Assembly: GCA_947470805.1 (NCBI GenBank)
Contig: CANIVU010000084.1
Coordinates: 1-41,688 of the forward strand
DNA: 41,688 bases
Origin: Acidobacteriota bacterium
GTDB taxonomy: Bacteria; Acidobacteriota; Terriglobia; Bryobacterales; Bryobacteraceae
Direction of reading: 5' to 3'
Positions 1 through 8,265 of the stretch are shown here, piece after piece (the first letter of the stretch is position 1; the number at the start of each line of letters is the position of its first letter). The translations under genes and the position numbers were made by a program. The notes under the pieces are model-generated. The model had not been told where the DNA came from, did no database searches, and was given only the letters and a program-made list of their open reading frames with translations.

Positions 1-261
1 ATCGTTGTTGGTATTTCGGACGCTTCGGCGCCGGAAATCACCATCGAGATCGACGAGAAGGGTTTCCTGCCCGGCAAGGTCGAACCCGGCACCGAGCTGG
101 AATTCGAAGCCGTTGGCAAGGAATTCACGGCCGATCCGTTCAATCTGACTGTGGTTGCGGAGAAGGATAAGATCATCGGCTGGACGGGCAAGGCGACTGG
201 CCCGGCTGCCGTGAAGAAGGCCGCGCCGAAGGGTGGCGTCGCTCCCAAGAAGAAGAAGTAA
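1..261 (+). CDS. C-terminal part of an unknown protein (5' end outside window)
   Basis: The frame is open from the first base and ends in TAA, giving the last 86 residues. The visible part looks like a small beta-rich segment (FLPGKVEPGTELEFEA) followed by a low-complexity tail rich in Ala, Pro and Lys that ends in KKKK. I recognise no family. A strong terminator follows directly, so this is the last gene of its transcript. The basic tail could contact nucleic acid or the membrane, but that is a guess from composition only. Confidence 0.6.
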   Translation: MVVGISDASAPEITIEIDEKGFLPGKVEPGTELEFEAVGKEFTADPFNLTVVAEKDKIIGWTGKATGPAAVKKAAPKGGVAPKKKK

Positions 262-282
262 CTACCCGGCTTCACCGGGCAC

Positions 283-316
283 AAAAAAGGGCGCTGCTTC
301 GGCAGCGCCCTTTTTG
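283..316. terminator. Bidirectional intrinsic terminator
   Basis: A perfect 9-bp GC-rich stem (289-297 with 302-310) closes a TTCG tetraloop. It is flanked by an A-run (283-288) and a T-run (311-315), so it can terminate transcripts from either side. It lies between the end of the rightward partial gene and the end of the leftward miaB operon, as expected for a shared convergent terminator. Confidence 0.9.
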
Positions 317-334
317 TTTGCGTAATGGGATTTG

Positions 335-643
335 TTAGCGAAGAGCTTCGTTGAGATCCCGGTCGAAGGCACGGATGGCGGTGACCTGATCGACAGTGGC
401 CATCACTTCAAAACCGCGGCCAACGAACACACCTTGCTCCCCGCGCCAGAGCAGCGGCGCGAACCCTTTTTCGGTGACAAGTCCGGGCGTTCCGACATTG
501 CCGAAGGCCCCGTTCCGCTTCTCCACCAGCGAGGCAAAACCGTCGCGAGAGAACACGTAGTGCGTGGCGATATTCAGATCCGGAACCAGCTCAATTTTGG
601 CGGCCAGGATTCGTTCCAACTTCTCAAGGATTACCGGGTCCAT
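335..643 (-). CDS. Small protein of unknown function, coupled to the bifunctional nuclease gene
   Basis: 102 residues, no signal peptide or membrane segment, no family recognised. It begins MDPVILEKLERIL, a likely helix, and the rest looks like a mixed alpha/beta domain. Its ATG shares one base with the stop codon of the upstream nuclease gene (TAATG), so translation is probably coupled to it. It is the last gene of the leftward miaB operon, ending just before the bidirectional terminator. The arrangement suggests a function linked to the nuclease or to tRNA modification, but nothing in the protein itself shows this. Confidence 0.65.
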   Translation of the reverse strand: MDPVILEKLERILAAKIELVPDLNIATHYVFSRDGFASLVEKRNGAFGNVGTPGLVTEKGFAPLLWRGEQGVFVGRGFEVMATVDQVTAIRAFDRDLNEALR

Positions 644-1128
644 TACATTTTGTAGCGGCCGAGATCCTCATCGTTGAGGCTCTCCAGCCATTTTTTCAAT
701 TCGTCGTTGGTGACCTTGTCCGACACCGAACTGGTGGCCTTGGAGGTGCGGATCACCTGCTCTTCGACGTAGATTGGGCAGTCGGTCCGCAGGGCCAACG
801 CCAGAGCGTCGCTGGGCCGGGAGTCGACACTGATCATTTCGCCGTCCTTTTCCAGCCAGATCATGGCGTAGAAGGTATCGTCCCTCAGTTCGCTAACAAC
901 AACTTTGCGCACATCGGCCTGGAGGCCGCAGAGCAGGGTTTTGATCAGGTCGTGCGTCATCGGCCTGGGTGTCGAGACCTTTTCGATCTCCAGCGCAATC
1001 GCGTTGGCTTCGTACATTCCCACCCAAATAGGCAGAATGGTCCCACCGCTCACGTCCTTCAGAATTACGATCGGGGTCTGTGTGACCGGATCCATCATCA
1101 GGCCGCGGATCTTCATTTCTACTTCCAT
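643..1128 (-). CDS. Bifunctional nuclease (BFN/DUF151) family protein
   Basis: 161 residues. The first 130 or so match the BFN domain: an N-terminal MKIRGLMMDP-type strand, the GGTILPIWVGMYEANAIALE segment, and a later SVDSRPSDALALALR motif. Related plant and bacterial proteins have been reported to have RNase/DNase activity, and structures show a trimeric fold; the exact role in bacteria is unclear. The C-terminus is a short charged helix. The start is supported by a GAGGAG site six bases before the ATG. It lies 30 bases downstream of miaB and overlaps the next small gene by one base, so the three form one operon. The family call is firm; the enzymatic function is only inferred. Confidence 0.88.
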   Translation of the reverse strand: MEVEMKIRGLMMDPVTQTPIVILKDVSGGTILPIWVGMYEANAIALEIEKVSTPRPMTHDLIKTLLCGLQADVRKVVVSELRDDTFYAMIWLEKDGEMISVDSRPSDALALALRTDCPIYVEEQVIRTSKATSSVSDKVTNDELKKWLESLNDEDLGRYKM

Positions 1129-1158
1129 TGCCCGCTCCTCAGTTCCATTACAACACTA

Positions 1159-2487
1159 TCAAACAGCAACTGCTTCTTCCATGGCTTCTCCTACCAGAGA
1201 AGCAACGCCGGAACGAGTGACCAACACGTCGAGATACGTTCCCTCCAAGCGGGCTGATGGGCCTTCCGGGTGGGTGAAATTCACGGTTTTGTGCTGCATC
1301 GACTTGCCCACCCACTGTCCGGTGGCGTTGTTGAAATATTCGACGTGCACCTCTTCGACGCTGCCGACGTAGGCGGCGTTGTTACGAATCAGAATCGTAC
1401 GCTGGTGCTCGACGAGGCGAAGGAGGCGCCGGCCTTTTTCCTCTTCCGGCACGGCGTCCACCATATGCAGGGCTGGGGTATTCGGGCGCGGCGAGTACTT
1501 GAAACTAAAAATGCCGTCGTAGCCGACAACGTCCATGAGGTTCAGCGTTTCCTGGAACTCTGCCTCGGTCTCACCGGGGAAGCCGACAATGAGATCGGTG
1601 GTGATCGCCATCTTGCGGCGGGCGTTCTTCATCCATTCGATACGCTGCATGTACTGATCAATCGAGTATTGGCGCTGCATGGCCTCGAGGATCCGCGTGG
1701 AACCGCTTTGCACAGGCAGGTGGATGTGATTGCAGAGCGTGGGGACATCGTCGATGGCATCGATGATGTCTTTCGTGAAATCGCGCGGATGGGACGTGGT
1801 GAACCGCACGCGGCGAATGCCGGGGACCTGACCGACGGCGGCGAGCAACTGCGCAAAATTGGCCTGGGTGGCGGAGGGATCCCGGTAGCTATTGACGTTC
1901 TGCCCGAGCAGGGTGATTTCGGTATAACCGGTGTCGACGAGTTTTTTCACTTCGTCGAGAACGCTGGCCAAGGTGCGACTCCGTTCCGGGCCGCGGGTGT
2001 AGGGGACGACGCAGTAGGCGCAGCTTTTGTCGCAGCCTTCGATGATTGTCAGGAACGCGCGGAACGGGTTATCGCGCCGGGTGAGGGGAGTTTCAAACGT
2101 CTCGTCGGTATCCAGACTGAGCCCTGTGACGCGCCGCTCGCCTTGTTCAATCCGGACCAGCAACTCCGGGAGTTTCGTATACGACGCCGACCCGACCACG
2201 AGGCTCACATGCGGGGCGCGTTCAAAGACCTTTTCGCCTTCCTGCTGCGCCACGCACCCGAGCAGTCCGACGACTTGTTTGGCGCCGCCCTTCTTGTGAT
2301 GCTGCAAGCGATTGAAGACCTTCTGCTCCGCTTTGTCGCGGATCGAACAGGTGTTGAACAGTACGAGGTCGGCGTGGTCCGCCGTTTCCACCTGATTGTA
2401 GCCACGTTGCATGAGGGTGCCGATCACCTTTTCGGAATCATGCACGTTCATCTGGCAGCCAAAGGTCTCGATATAGAAGGACTTCAT
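1159..2487 (-). CDS. miaB: tRNA-2-methylthio-N6-dimethylallyladenosine synthase MiaB
   Basis: 442 residues, normal family length. MiaB is a radical-SAM methylthiotransferase that converts i6A37 to ms2i6A37 in tRNAs reading UNN codons. The N-terminal UPF0004 domain has its three cluster cysteines at C11, C47 and C78. The radical-SAM domain has C152, C156 and C159 in GCDKSCAYC. A TRAM RNA-binding domain forms the last 65 residues or so. The sequence FGCQMNVHDSE near the start is typical of MiaB rather than MtaB or RimO. There is no ribosome binding site before the ATG; instead a perfect TATAAT lies eight bases upstream, suggesting a leaderless transcript. First gene of the operon with the BFN nuclease. 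Confidence 0.96.
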   Translation of the reverse strand: MKSFYIETFGCQMNVHDSEKVIGTLMQRGYNQVETADHADLVLFNTCSIRDKAEQKVFNRLQHHKKGGAKQVVGLLGCVAQQEGEKVFERAPHVSLVVGSASYTKLPELLVRIEQGERRVTGLSLDTDETFETPLTRRDNPFRAFLTIIEGCDKSCAYCVVPYTRGPERSRTLASVLDEVKKLVDTGYTEITLLGQNVNSYRDPSATQANFAQLLAAVGQVPGIRRVRFTTSHPRDFTKDIIDAIDDVPTLCNHIHLPVQSGSTRILEAMQRQYSIDQYMQRIEWMKNARRKMAITTDLIVGFPGETEAEFQETLNLMDVVGYDGIFSFKYSPRPNTPALHMVDAVPEEEKGRRLLRLVEHQRTILIRNNAAYVGSVEEVHVEYFNNATGQWVGKSMQHKTVNFTHPEGPSARLEGTYLDVLVTRSGVASLVGEAMEEAVAV

Positions 2488-2495
2488 TCCATACC

Positions 2496-2501
2496 ATTAT
2501 A
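2496..2501 (-). promoter_or_regulatory. Putative -10 element of miaB, eight bases from the start codon
   Basis: On the minus strand this reads TATAAT, a perfect match to the -10 consensus, with eight bases to the miaB ATG. Transcription would begin at or next to the start codon. No good -35 is visible. On the plus strand the same TATA core reads TATAGA (2498-2503), so it could also fire rightward. Confidence 0.5.
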
Positions 2502-2529
2502 GAGAGTGATCGCTAAGGGCTTTACCCGA

Positions 2530-2558
2530 TTGCAGCCAATAGCATTCGCACCTACGAT
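2530..2558 (+). promoter_or_regulatory. Putative promoter of the 2565 gene, leaderless type
   Basis: TTGCAG (2530-2535), a 17-bp spacer and TACGAT (2553-2558) fit a housekeeping promoter. The ATG follows after only six bases, so the predicted transcript start falls on the start codon. No Shine-Dalgarno sequence exists. Confidence 0.5.
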
Positions 2559-2564
2559 CGAAGC

Positions 2565-3491
2565 ATGCGGTACCTCGCCTTCCTGTTCCTTGCCGTGATT
2601 GCCGTTGGGCAGCAACAGCCGCGCAGCCAGACCGATGTTTACACCTACGACGCCAATGGGCGCCGCACGCTGGCCGGGCAACAGGTGAGCGGAGCGGGCG
2701 GGTCCGAACAACTGGTGCAGGGTATCAACGGCCGTGTGGCTCCGCTGGAGAAGGTGGAAGAGAAAGTCCTGAGCGACAACGGGACCGAGCGCGTTGTCGA
2801 AAAGACGATTCGCCCCTATGACGCAAATGGAAATCCTCAACCTCCCCAACGGGTCCGGGTTACCGAACGGAAAGAGTCCGATGGCGCCAAGAGCATTGAG
2901 ACGCAGGTCTTCAATGGCAACATCAACGGGGGCTATTCGCTGGCGGAACGTAGCCAGGCGACGGAACGTACCAGCAACGGCCGGACGACGGTGGAAACGC
3001 TGGTTGCGAGGCCGACTGTGAATGGCGGGCTCGACACCGTTGAGAAACGTAGCAGCACGATTGTGAAGGCCGGCGAGAAGACAAGTGAAGATACGCTGAC
3101 CTACCGGAAAGACACGAGTGGGAACTTTTTTCCGGCTACGCGTGCGGTGAAGGAAAGCGAGACGAAGGAAGGCCGAACCGTGGAAAACACCGCGAATTAT
3201 GTGAGCGGCGAACGGCGGCAGTTGGAACTTTCCGGGCAGACGGTAGCGGAGACGGTAAAGCGAGCCGACGGATCGGAATCCAAGCAGATTAGCGTCTTTG
3301 GGATGAATGCGCCGGGACGGCCCGCGACAGGACAACCGATGTTGCGCGAACAGCAGGTAATTGAGAAGAACAAGACCGCCGGCGGAATGGTGGAAACGCT
3401 TTCCGTTCGCCGGCCGGCCGTGGACAATCCAAACGCTCTGGGGCCGGCGCAGAAGATCAGCGAGAAGGTCTGCACCGGACCCTGCCAGTAG
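2565..3491 (+). CDS. Exported protein of unknown function, rich in Thr, Glu and Arg
   Basis: 308 residues with a signal peptide (MRYLAFLFLAVIAVG) and cleavage expected near residue 17. The mature part consists of short alternating polar strands with recurring patterns such as VEKTIRPYDANGNPQ, ERTSNGRTTVETL and DTVEKRSSTI, which look like degenerate beta repeats of about 25-45 residues. It ends with two cysteines (VCTGPCQ). I do not recognise the family; it may be a surface or periplasmic repeat protein common in acidobacteria. It stands alone between divergent miaB and downstream hemB, with its own leaderless-type promoter. Confidence 0.65.
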   Translation: MRYLAFLFLAVIAVGQQQPRSQTDVYTYDANGRRTLAGQQVSGAGGSEQLVQGINGRVAPLEKVEEKVLSDNGTERVVEKTIRPYDANGNPQPPQRVRVTERKESDGAKSIETQVFNGNINGGYSLAERSQATERTSNGRTTVETLVARPTVNGGLDTVEKRSSTIVKAGEKTSEDTLTYRKDTSGNFFPATRAVKESETKEGRTVENTANYVSGERRQLELSGQTVAETVKRADGSESKQISVFGMNAPGRPATGQPMLREQQVIEKNKTAGGMVETLSVRRPAVDNPNALGPAQKISEKVCTGPCQ

Positions 3492-3502
3492 CGCAGGCGC
3501 TA

Positions 3503-3514
3503 TAAACTAGGGGA
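3503..3514 (+). promoter_or_regulatory. Putative -10 region just upstream of hemB
   Basis: The sequence TATAAACT (3501-3508) offers TAAACT six bases, or TATAAA eight bases, before the hemB ATG. AGGGGA fills the gap and touches the start codon, too close for normal Shine-Dalgarno use. The same layout (TAAACTAGG, then ATG) recurs before the aminotransferase gene at 21003. No clear -35 is seen. Confidence 0.4.
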
Positions 3515-4483
3515 ATGCCCTTCCCGATTGATCGGCCCCGCCGCCTTCGCCGCTCCCCCGCCATGCGTGACCTGGTGCGGGAGACGCACCTGCAGCCTTC
3601 GAATTTCATCCTCCCGCTGTTTGTTGTGGAGGGAGAGGGCATCCGGAAAGAGATTAAGTCGATGCCCGGCAACGCGCAGTTGTCGATCGATGAATTGGTG
3701 AAGGAAGCGCAGGAGGCAAAGTCGCTGGGAGTGGGCGGCGTCATTCTGTTCGGGATTCCGAAGCACAAGGACGAGGATGCCACCGGCGCCTACGACGATG
3801 AGGGGATCGTGCAGCAGGCCGTGGCGGCGTTGAAGAGTGAAGTGCCCGGGTTGCTGGTGGTCACCGATGTTTGCAACTGCGAATACACCAGCCACGGACA
3901 CTGCGGCAAGATTATCGATGATGACGTCGACAACGACATCACGTTGAACTGGCTGGCGCAGGGGGCGGTGAGCCATGCCCGCGCCGGGGCCGATATTGTG
4001 GCCCCCAGCGACATGATGGACGGACGGGTTGGCGCGATTCGTGCCGCGCTCGATGACGCCGGATTTTCGCATATCCCGATCATGAGCTATGCGGCGAAAT
4101 ATGCCAGCAGCTTCTATGGGCCATTCCGCGATGCCGCCGAGAGCGCGCCGCAGTTCGGTGACCGGCGCAGCTACCAGATGGATCCGGCCAATGCGCGTGA
4201 AGCCGTGAAAGAAATGGCGCTGGACCTGGAAGAGGGTGCCGACATGCTTATGGTGAAGCCGGCGATGCCGTATTTGGACATCATCAAGGCGGCGCACGAG
4301 AACTTCGACGTACCGATCGCAGCCTATCAGGTGAGTGGCGAATTCTCGATGATTCAGGCCGCGGCGAGTAATGGATGGATCGATTTGGAGCGCGCCATGA
4401 TGGAATCGCTGACCTGCATTAAACGGGCCGGCGCGAGCATCATCCTGACGTACTTTGCAAAAGATGCGTCCCGACTGTTGTAA
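3515..4483 (+). CDS. hemB: Delta-aminolevulinic acid dehydratase (porphobilinogen synthase)
   Basis: 322 residues, full length. It condenses two 5-aminolevulinate molecules to porphobilinogen, the second common step of haem, sirohaem and cobalamin synthesis, in the cytoplasm. The zinc cysteines are present (C120, C122 and C130 in [13 protein letters not shown]), so this is the Zn-dependent class rather than the Mg/Asp-rich class. The two active-site lysines are K195 ([14 protein letters not shown]) and K248 ([12 protein letters not shown]). The gene is followed after eight bases by a PhoD-like phosphatase gene, but no functional tie is evident. No other haem genes are in view. Confidence 0.97.
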   Translation: MPFPIDRPRRLRRSPAMRDLVRETHLQPSNFILPLFVVEGEGIRKEIKSMPGNAQLSIDELVKEAQEAKSLGVGGVILFGIPKHKDEDATGAYDDEGIVQQAVAALKSEVPGLLVVTDVCNCEYTSHGHCGKIIDDDVDNDITLNWLAQGAVSHARAGADIVAPSDMMDGRVGAIRAALDDAGFSHIPIMSYAAKYASSFYGPFRDAAESAPQFGDRRSYQMDPANAREAVKEMALDLEEGADMLMVKPAMPYLDIIKAAHENFDVPIAAYQVSGEFSMIQAAASNGWIDLERAMMESLTCIKRAGASIILTYFAKDASRLL

Positions 4484-4491
4484 TAGCTGCG

Positions 4492-6291
4492 ATGAAATTG
4501 AATCGCCGTCAACTCGCTCAAGCAGCAATGGCCGCCATCCCCGTCGCCGCGCAATCCAATGGTGGCTCCCGGGTCACGCACGGCCCGCTGCTGGGTACTC
4601 TGGGCGTAAACGATGTCTGGGTTTGGGGAAGAACGGAAAGGGCCGGGTCGCTTCGGGTTCGCTATGGCACCGCGGCCGGGGCTTTTGACCAGATTTCGGC
4701 GGCCGCCGTGACGTCCCCCGACCATGACAATACGGCTTGGATTCACTTGACCGGGCTAAAGTCCAATACCCGCTATTACTACCAATTGGACGGTGGCGGC
4801 CAGTCCGGTACGTTCAAGACGCACCCCTCCGCGGATGACTACCGTCATCGCGATACCAATCCGCGCGGGTTGTTCAATTTCTCGTTTGCCTTCGGTTCCT
4901 GTGCCAACCAGAAGACGGACGTGGACCTGCCCGCCTACAAAGTGATGAACCGCCAGCATGCGCCGAAGGTGCTTTTCAGCATCATGAACGGCGATTGGCT
5001 GTACGAAGAGAAGCGAGACTACCCGGCGACGGAGTGGCGCAAGCAGGTGGGTATCAGCGAGGCGGAGACGCCGCGCATCGTGAAACTGGCGCCATCGATT
5101 ACCGGCGTGTGGGAGAACTACAAGCTTTATCTGGAGCGCGGCAAGCCATTGGCGGAGTGGCACCGGAACGTGCCCGGCTATTTCACGGCGGACGACCACG
5201 AGATTCTGAACGACGTCTACGGCACGGGCTCGGCGGGAGTGAAATCCCGGGAAGCGACGTTCCGCGACATCTCCATGCGGGGCTGGTACGACTACATCAA
5301 CGGCTCCGCGCCGCTGACGACCAAGCAGGGCTTACATTTCGGAGAAGGAACCTTCGAAGGAGACGTGCTGACCGATGGACAGGCCGATTTCCTGGCGTTG
5401 GACAAGGACGAGATCGCCAACCTACACGTGCACTGGGGCGGCCAACGCGCCGGGGTTCCGCCAGGCCAGAACGCCGGCCCAGGCAACCCGAACGCTGGTG
5501 TGTACAGCATCGTCAGCATTCTGGATAAACATCGCGTGCGGGTGAGTCCGGGCGCGACGCAAAACGGCCAGTGCACCTACTCGATCGGCCGTCACAACTA
5601 CTCGAAGTTCCGCTGCGGCAACGCGGAGATTTATCTGCTCGATACTCGTGGCCTGCGCGATATGCACGACATGAAGGACCCTGGAAAAGCAGGGCTATAC
5701 ATGTTGGGTAAGAAACAGCACGAGTGGTTGCGGGCGTCGATGGCGGCGAGCGACGCCGATTTCTTCTTTCTGGCATCCAGCGTGAATCTGATGATTCCGC
5801 ACATCGGATCGCCGGGATCGACGGATCCGATTGAAGGAAAGGATGATGCCTGGACGGCATTCACGGCCGAACGGGAAGAGTTGATTCAATTCTGGGACTC
5901 CCTGAAACGCCCGGTGATTGTGATGACGGGCGATCTGCATAACAGTTGGGCCGTAAAGGTGACGGATACCGTTTGGGAGTTTGCCGCCGGCCCGCACAAT
6001 TCGCAGAACCATCCGCTAATCAGTGAAGGCAGCCGACCCATTAACGGCAAGTTCGATTCCCGCGGGCGCGAGTGCGATATTCGCTGGTCGTCGTTCATCT
6101 TGAATGATGTTCCAGGCAAGCTCCGGCATTTCCCGATCTACGCGATCGCGCAGATCAACAACGTCTACCGGAATCCCGACGCGCAGGGCAAGGAACGCTG
6201 GGTGGCCTATCCGCGACCCCATTTGGTGATTCAATACTACGACGGGTTCAGTGGCGACCTGCTGTACGCCGAAGCGGTACACCGGAAGTAG
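4492..6291 (+). CDS. PhoD-like metallophosphatase, secreted (alkaline phosphatase D family)
   Basis: 599 residues. The N-terminus MKLNRRQLAQAAMAAIPVAAQ has twin arginines and a short hydrophobic stretch ending in AxA, consistent with Tat export as known for PhoD. A Fn3-like N-terminal domain (about residues 25-110) is followed by the metallophosphatase core with FAFGSCANQK, IMNGDWLYE, FTADDHEILNDVYG and VIVMTGDLHNSWA, matching the metal-ligand blocks of PhoD enzymes. It probably cleaves phosphate mono- or diesters outside the cytoplasm. An insertion between about residues 275 and 380, containing GQNAGPGNPNAGVY, is longer than in typical PhoD. The stop abuts the start of the next gene without any gap, so the two are co-translated. 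Confidence 0.88.
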   Translation: MKLNRRQLAQAAMAAIPVAAQSNGGSRVTHGPLLGTLGVNDVWVWGRTERAGSLRVRYGTAAGAFDQISAAAVTSPDHDNTAWIHLTGLKSNTRYYYQLDGGGQSGTFKTHPSADDYRHRDTNPRGLFNFSFAFGSCANQKTDVDLPAYKVMNRQHAPKVLFSIMNGDWLYEEKRDYPATEWRKQVGISEAETPRIVKLAPSITGVWENYKLYLERGKPLAEWHRNVPGYFTADDHEILNDVYGTGSAGVKSREATFRDISMRGWYDYINGSAPLTTKQGLHFGEGTFEGDVLTDGQADFLALDKDEIANLHVHWGGQRAGVPPGQNAGPGNPNAGVYSIVSILDKHRVRVSPGATQNGQCTYSIGRHNYSKFRCGNAEIYLLDTRGLRDMHDMKDPGKAGLYMLGKKQHEWLRASMAASDADFFFLASSVNLMIPHIGSPGSTDPIEGKDDAWTAFTAEREELIQFWDSLKRPVIVMTGDLHNSWAVKVTDTVWEFAAGPHNSQNHPLISEGSRPINGKFDSRGRECDIRWSSFILNDVPGKLRHFPIYAIAQINNVYRNPDAQGKERWVAYPRPHLVIQYYDGFSGDLLYAEAVHRK

Positions 6292-7836
6292 ATGCTGGCC
6301 CGTATCGGCTGGGCATTTGCGGCGTTTTGGATGGCGCGATTCCTGCTGTGGGGCGCGCCGGGGATCATGCTCCATCCGGCGGCTGGAGTCCGGTTCACGC
6401 CGTTCGGGGTGTTTTCGATGAGCCCGGATCAGCACGTTTGGATGGGTCTGGCGCTGGCAGCGATTGTGGGCGTTGTCTTGAAGGAAAAAGGCCCGATTCT
6501 CTGGATCGCCACAGGGCTGGCTCTGTGCGACCGCCTGGGGGGACCTCGCGGATTTCAGCTCGATTGGATTCATTTGGCCGCAGTGTCCATTTTCGCGGTC
6601 GGTGCCCGGCGCGCCGAAATGGGGACAGTCCCGCTGCTCATGGGAGTGCTACTGCCACAAATCGTTCTCAGGGAATTGATCCGATTTCGACCGGGCTGGC
6701 AGCAACCGGCGATCCTCTGCGCCATCGGCGCGGTGTTGATCGTGTTGCTGGCGAGGCAGCATCCCAAATGGCATGTCCCGGCGTGGCGGCCCTGGCCGGG
6801 CTTTGCCGTGTCGGCCCTGTTACTCGCGTTCACATTTGGCGGTAGCCAATGGAGCCAGGCGAGGGAGAAAGAAGCCAGACAATCGGCGATGGCGGCGTTG
6901 CCGAAAGCGGACCCAGCCGCGCCGTACGATAGAGAATACTTCCACAAGGGAGTCAGCTATACAGCCGAAGGCATCTCCTACCAGTCCCCACAAGCACGGA
7001 CAATGCTGGCGCAACTTCCGCCGTTTGGCGTGAACGCCATCGCCCTGGTTCCATACGGATTCTCGCCTCGAGGCGAAACGGCGATCCGGATCCCAGGGCG
7101 CAGCGACACCTGGGAGAGCGAAGACGGGATGGAGATTCTCACCGCGGAGGCACACAAGTTGGGGATGCGGGTCATGCTGAAGCCGCACGTCTGGCGACTA
7201 CAAGGCCGTACGCCAATCCCCGAAGCGGAGGCCAAGCAGTGGCTCACCGCCTACAAGCCGTTCATCGAACACTACGCCGCCTTTGCCGCCCGAATCCACG
7301 CCGACATTTTCTGTATCGGCACTGAGTTGCGTGGTCTCACGCCGCACGAAAGCGAATGGCGTGACATCATCGCCCGGGTTCGGGCCAACTATCGAGGCCC
7401 CATCGTCTACGCTGCCAACCACGGCGAAGAATTCGAGACGCTGCAGTTCTGGGACGCGTTGGACTACATCGGCATCGACAACTACTATCCGCTCGACGAT
7501 TCGTATTCAGCAGCAACGCTTGTTGGCAAGATCGAAGCGGTTCAGCAGAAGTTCAACAAGCCTGTCTTGTTTACCGAAGCGGGTTTTGGCGCACACAAAA
7601 ACTCGCATCGCGAGCCCTGGGAGGACGAAACCGATAAGCCGCTCGACCTGGCCGAACAGGAACGGAGCTACGAGGGCCTATTGAAAGCCGTCTACACCAA
7701 GCCCTGGTTCCGCGGAGTCTACTGGTGGAAGGTGGGTACGAATGGGTACGGGGGACCGGACAACAATTCCATGACGCCGTGGCGAAAGCCCGCTATGGAC
7801 GTCATGAAGCGGTTCTATTTGCTGCAAGTCCCATAG
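6292..7836 (+). CDS. Polytopic membrane protein with C-terminal GH113-like glycosidase domain
   Basis: 514 residues in two parts. Residues 1 to about 185 form about six hydrophobic segments. Residues 215-512 form a TIM-barrel resembling glycoside hydrolase family 113 (beta-mannanase-type): HKGVSYTAEG at the first strand, FCIGTELRG with candidate acid/base E345, DYIGIDNYYPL, and PVLFTEAGFG with candidate nucleophile E429. A WWKVG strand closes the barrel. The catalytic part would face the periplasm if the last helix (171-187) exits outward. The ATG follows the phosphatase stop directly, with no ribosome binding site of its own. Substrate unknown. The fusion to a membrane module is unusual to me. 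Confidence 0.75.
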   Translation: MLARIGWAFAAFWMARFLLWGAPGIMLHPAAGVRFTPFGVFSMSPDQHVWMGLALAAIVGVVLKEKGPILWIATGLALCDRLGGPRGFQLDWIHLAAVSIFAVGARRAEMGTVPLLMGVLLPQIVLRELIRFRPGWQQPAILCAIGAVLIVLLARQHPKWHVPAWRPWPGFAVSALLLAFTFGGSQWSQAREKEARQSAMAALPKADPAAPYDREYFHKGVSYTAEGISYQSPQARTMLAQLPPFGVNAIALVPYGFSPRGETAIRIPGRSDTWESEDGMEILTAEAHKLGMRVMLKPHVWRLQGRTPIPEAEAKQWLTAYKPFIEHYAAFAARIHADIFCIGTELRGLTPHESEWRDIIARVRANYRGPIVYAANHGEEFETLQFWDALDYIGIDNYYPLDDSYSAATLVGKIEAVQQKFNKPVLFTEAGFGAHKNSHREPWEDETDKPLDLAEQERSYEGLLKAVYTKPWFRGVYWWKVGTNGYGGPDNNSMTPWRKPAMDVMKRFYLLQVP

Positions 7837-7920
7837 GGGCGAGTCGTTCGCCACGGCCCCCCCCAAGCAATCCGGCGGCCATTTGGCATTCCGCGAACTG
7901 GACTGGCATCGCTAACCTGC

Positions 7921-7926
7921 TATACT
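7921..7926 (+). promoter_or_regulatory. Putative -10 element of the rpmI-rplT operon
   Basis: TATACT matches the consensus at five of six positions and lies 44 bases before the rpmI start. No convincing -35 is seen at the expected spacing. It would produce a leader of about 38 nt that contains the hairpin at 7934-7952. Confidence 0.5.
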
Positions 7927-7933
7927 CGTAGGC

Positions 7934-7952
7934 AGTGCGTTCCAAACGCACT
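7934..7952 (+). promoter_or_regulatory. Hairpin in the rpmI leader, candidate autoregulatory site
   Basis: A perfect 8-bp stem (7934-7941 with 7945-7952) closes a 3-nt loop and ends seven bases before the AGGAA ribosome binding site of rpmI (7959-7963). L20 is known to repress this operon in other bacteria by binding structured leader RNA, so this is a candidate site, but no match to a known L20-binding motif was established. Confidence 0.4.
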
Positions 7953-7970
7953 ATTTCCAGGAACTAACCA

Positions 7971-8165
7971 ATGCCTAAGTTGAAAACCCACAAGGGCGCG
8001 GCCAAGCGCTTCAAGAAGACCGGCACCGGCAAGATCAAGCGTAGCCACGCTTTTGCCCGCCACATCTTGACCTCCAAGAATTCTTCTCGCAAGCGCCGTT
8101 TGGCAGCGTCGGCCATCATGGACCCGACCAACTCGCCTGAACTGAAGCGGATGCTGCCCTACTAG
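7971..8165 (+). CDS. rpmI: 50S ribosomal protein L35
   Basis: 64 residues, standard size. The N-terminal [20 protein letters not shown] is the family signature, followed by [12 protein letters not shown] and a C-terminal segment rich in Arg and Lys. A structural component of the large ribosomal subunit. The AGGAA site lies seven bases before the ATG. It is followed by rplT as usual, but infC, normally just upstream, is absent; the preceding gene encodes the GH113-like membrane protein. Confidence 0.97.
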   Translation: MPKLKTHKGAAKRFKKTGTGKIKRSHAFARHILTSKNSSRKRRLAASAIMDPTNSPELKRMLPY

Positions 8166-8265
8166 GGCAGACTTCCCTTCCCCCCTCCGTGTGAACGTGG
8201 CGCGCGGCACGTGCCCGATTCACCGGCCCCCGGCCAAACAGGCCTAATTACTCAAGGAGACAAAC

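Noticed and set aside
1270-2502. Long reading frame of 410 codons on the plus strand
   Set aside because: It is antisense to miaB, which has all family motifs; a by-product of GC-rich codon use.
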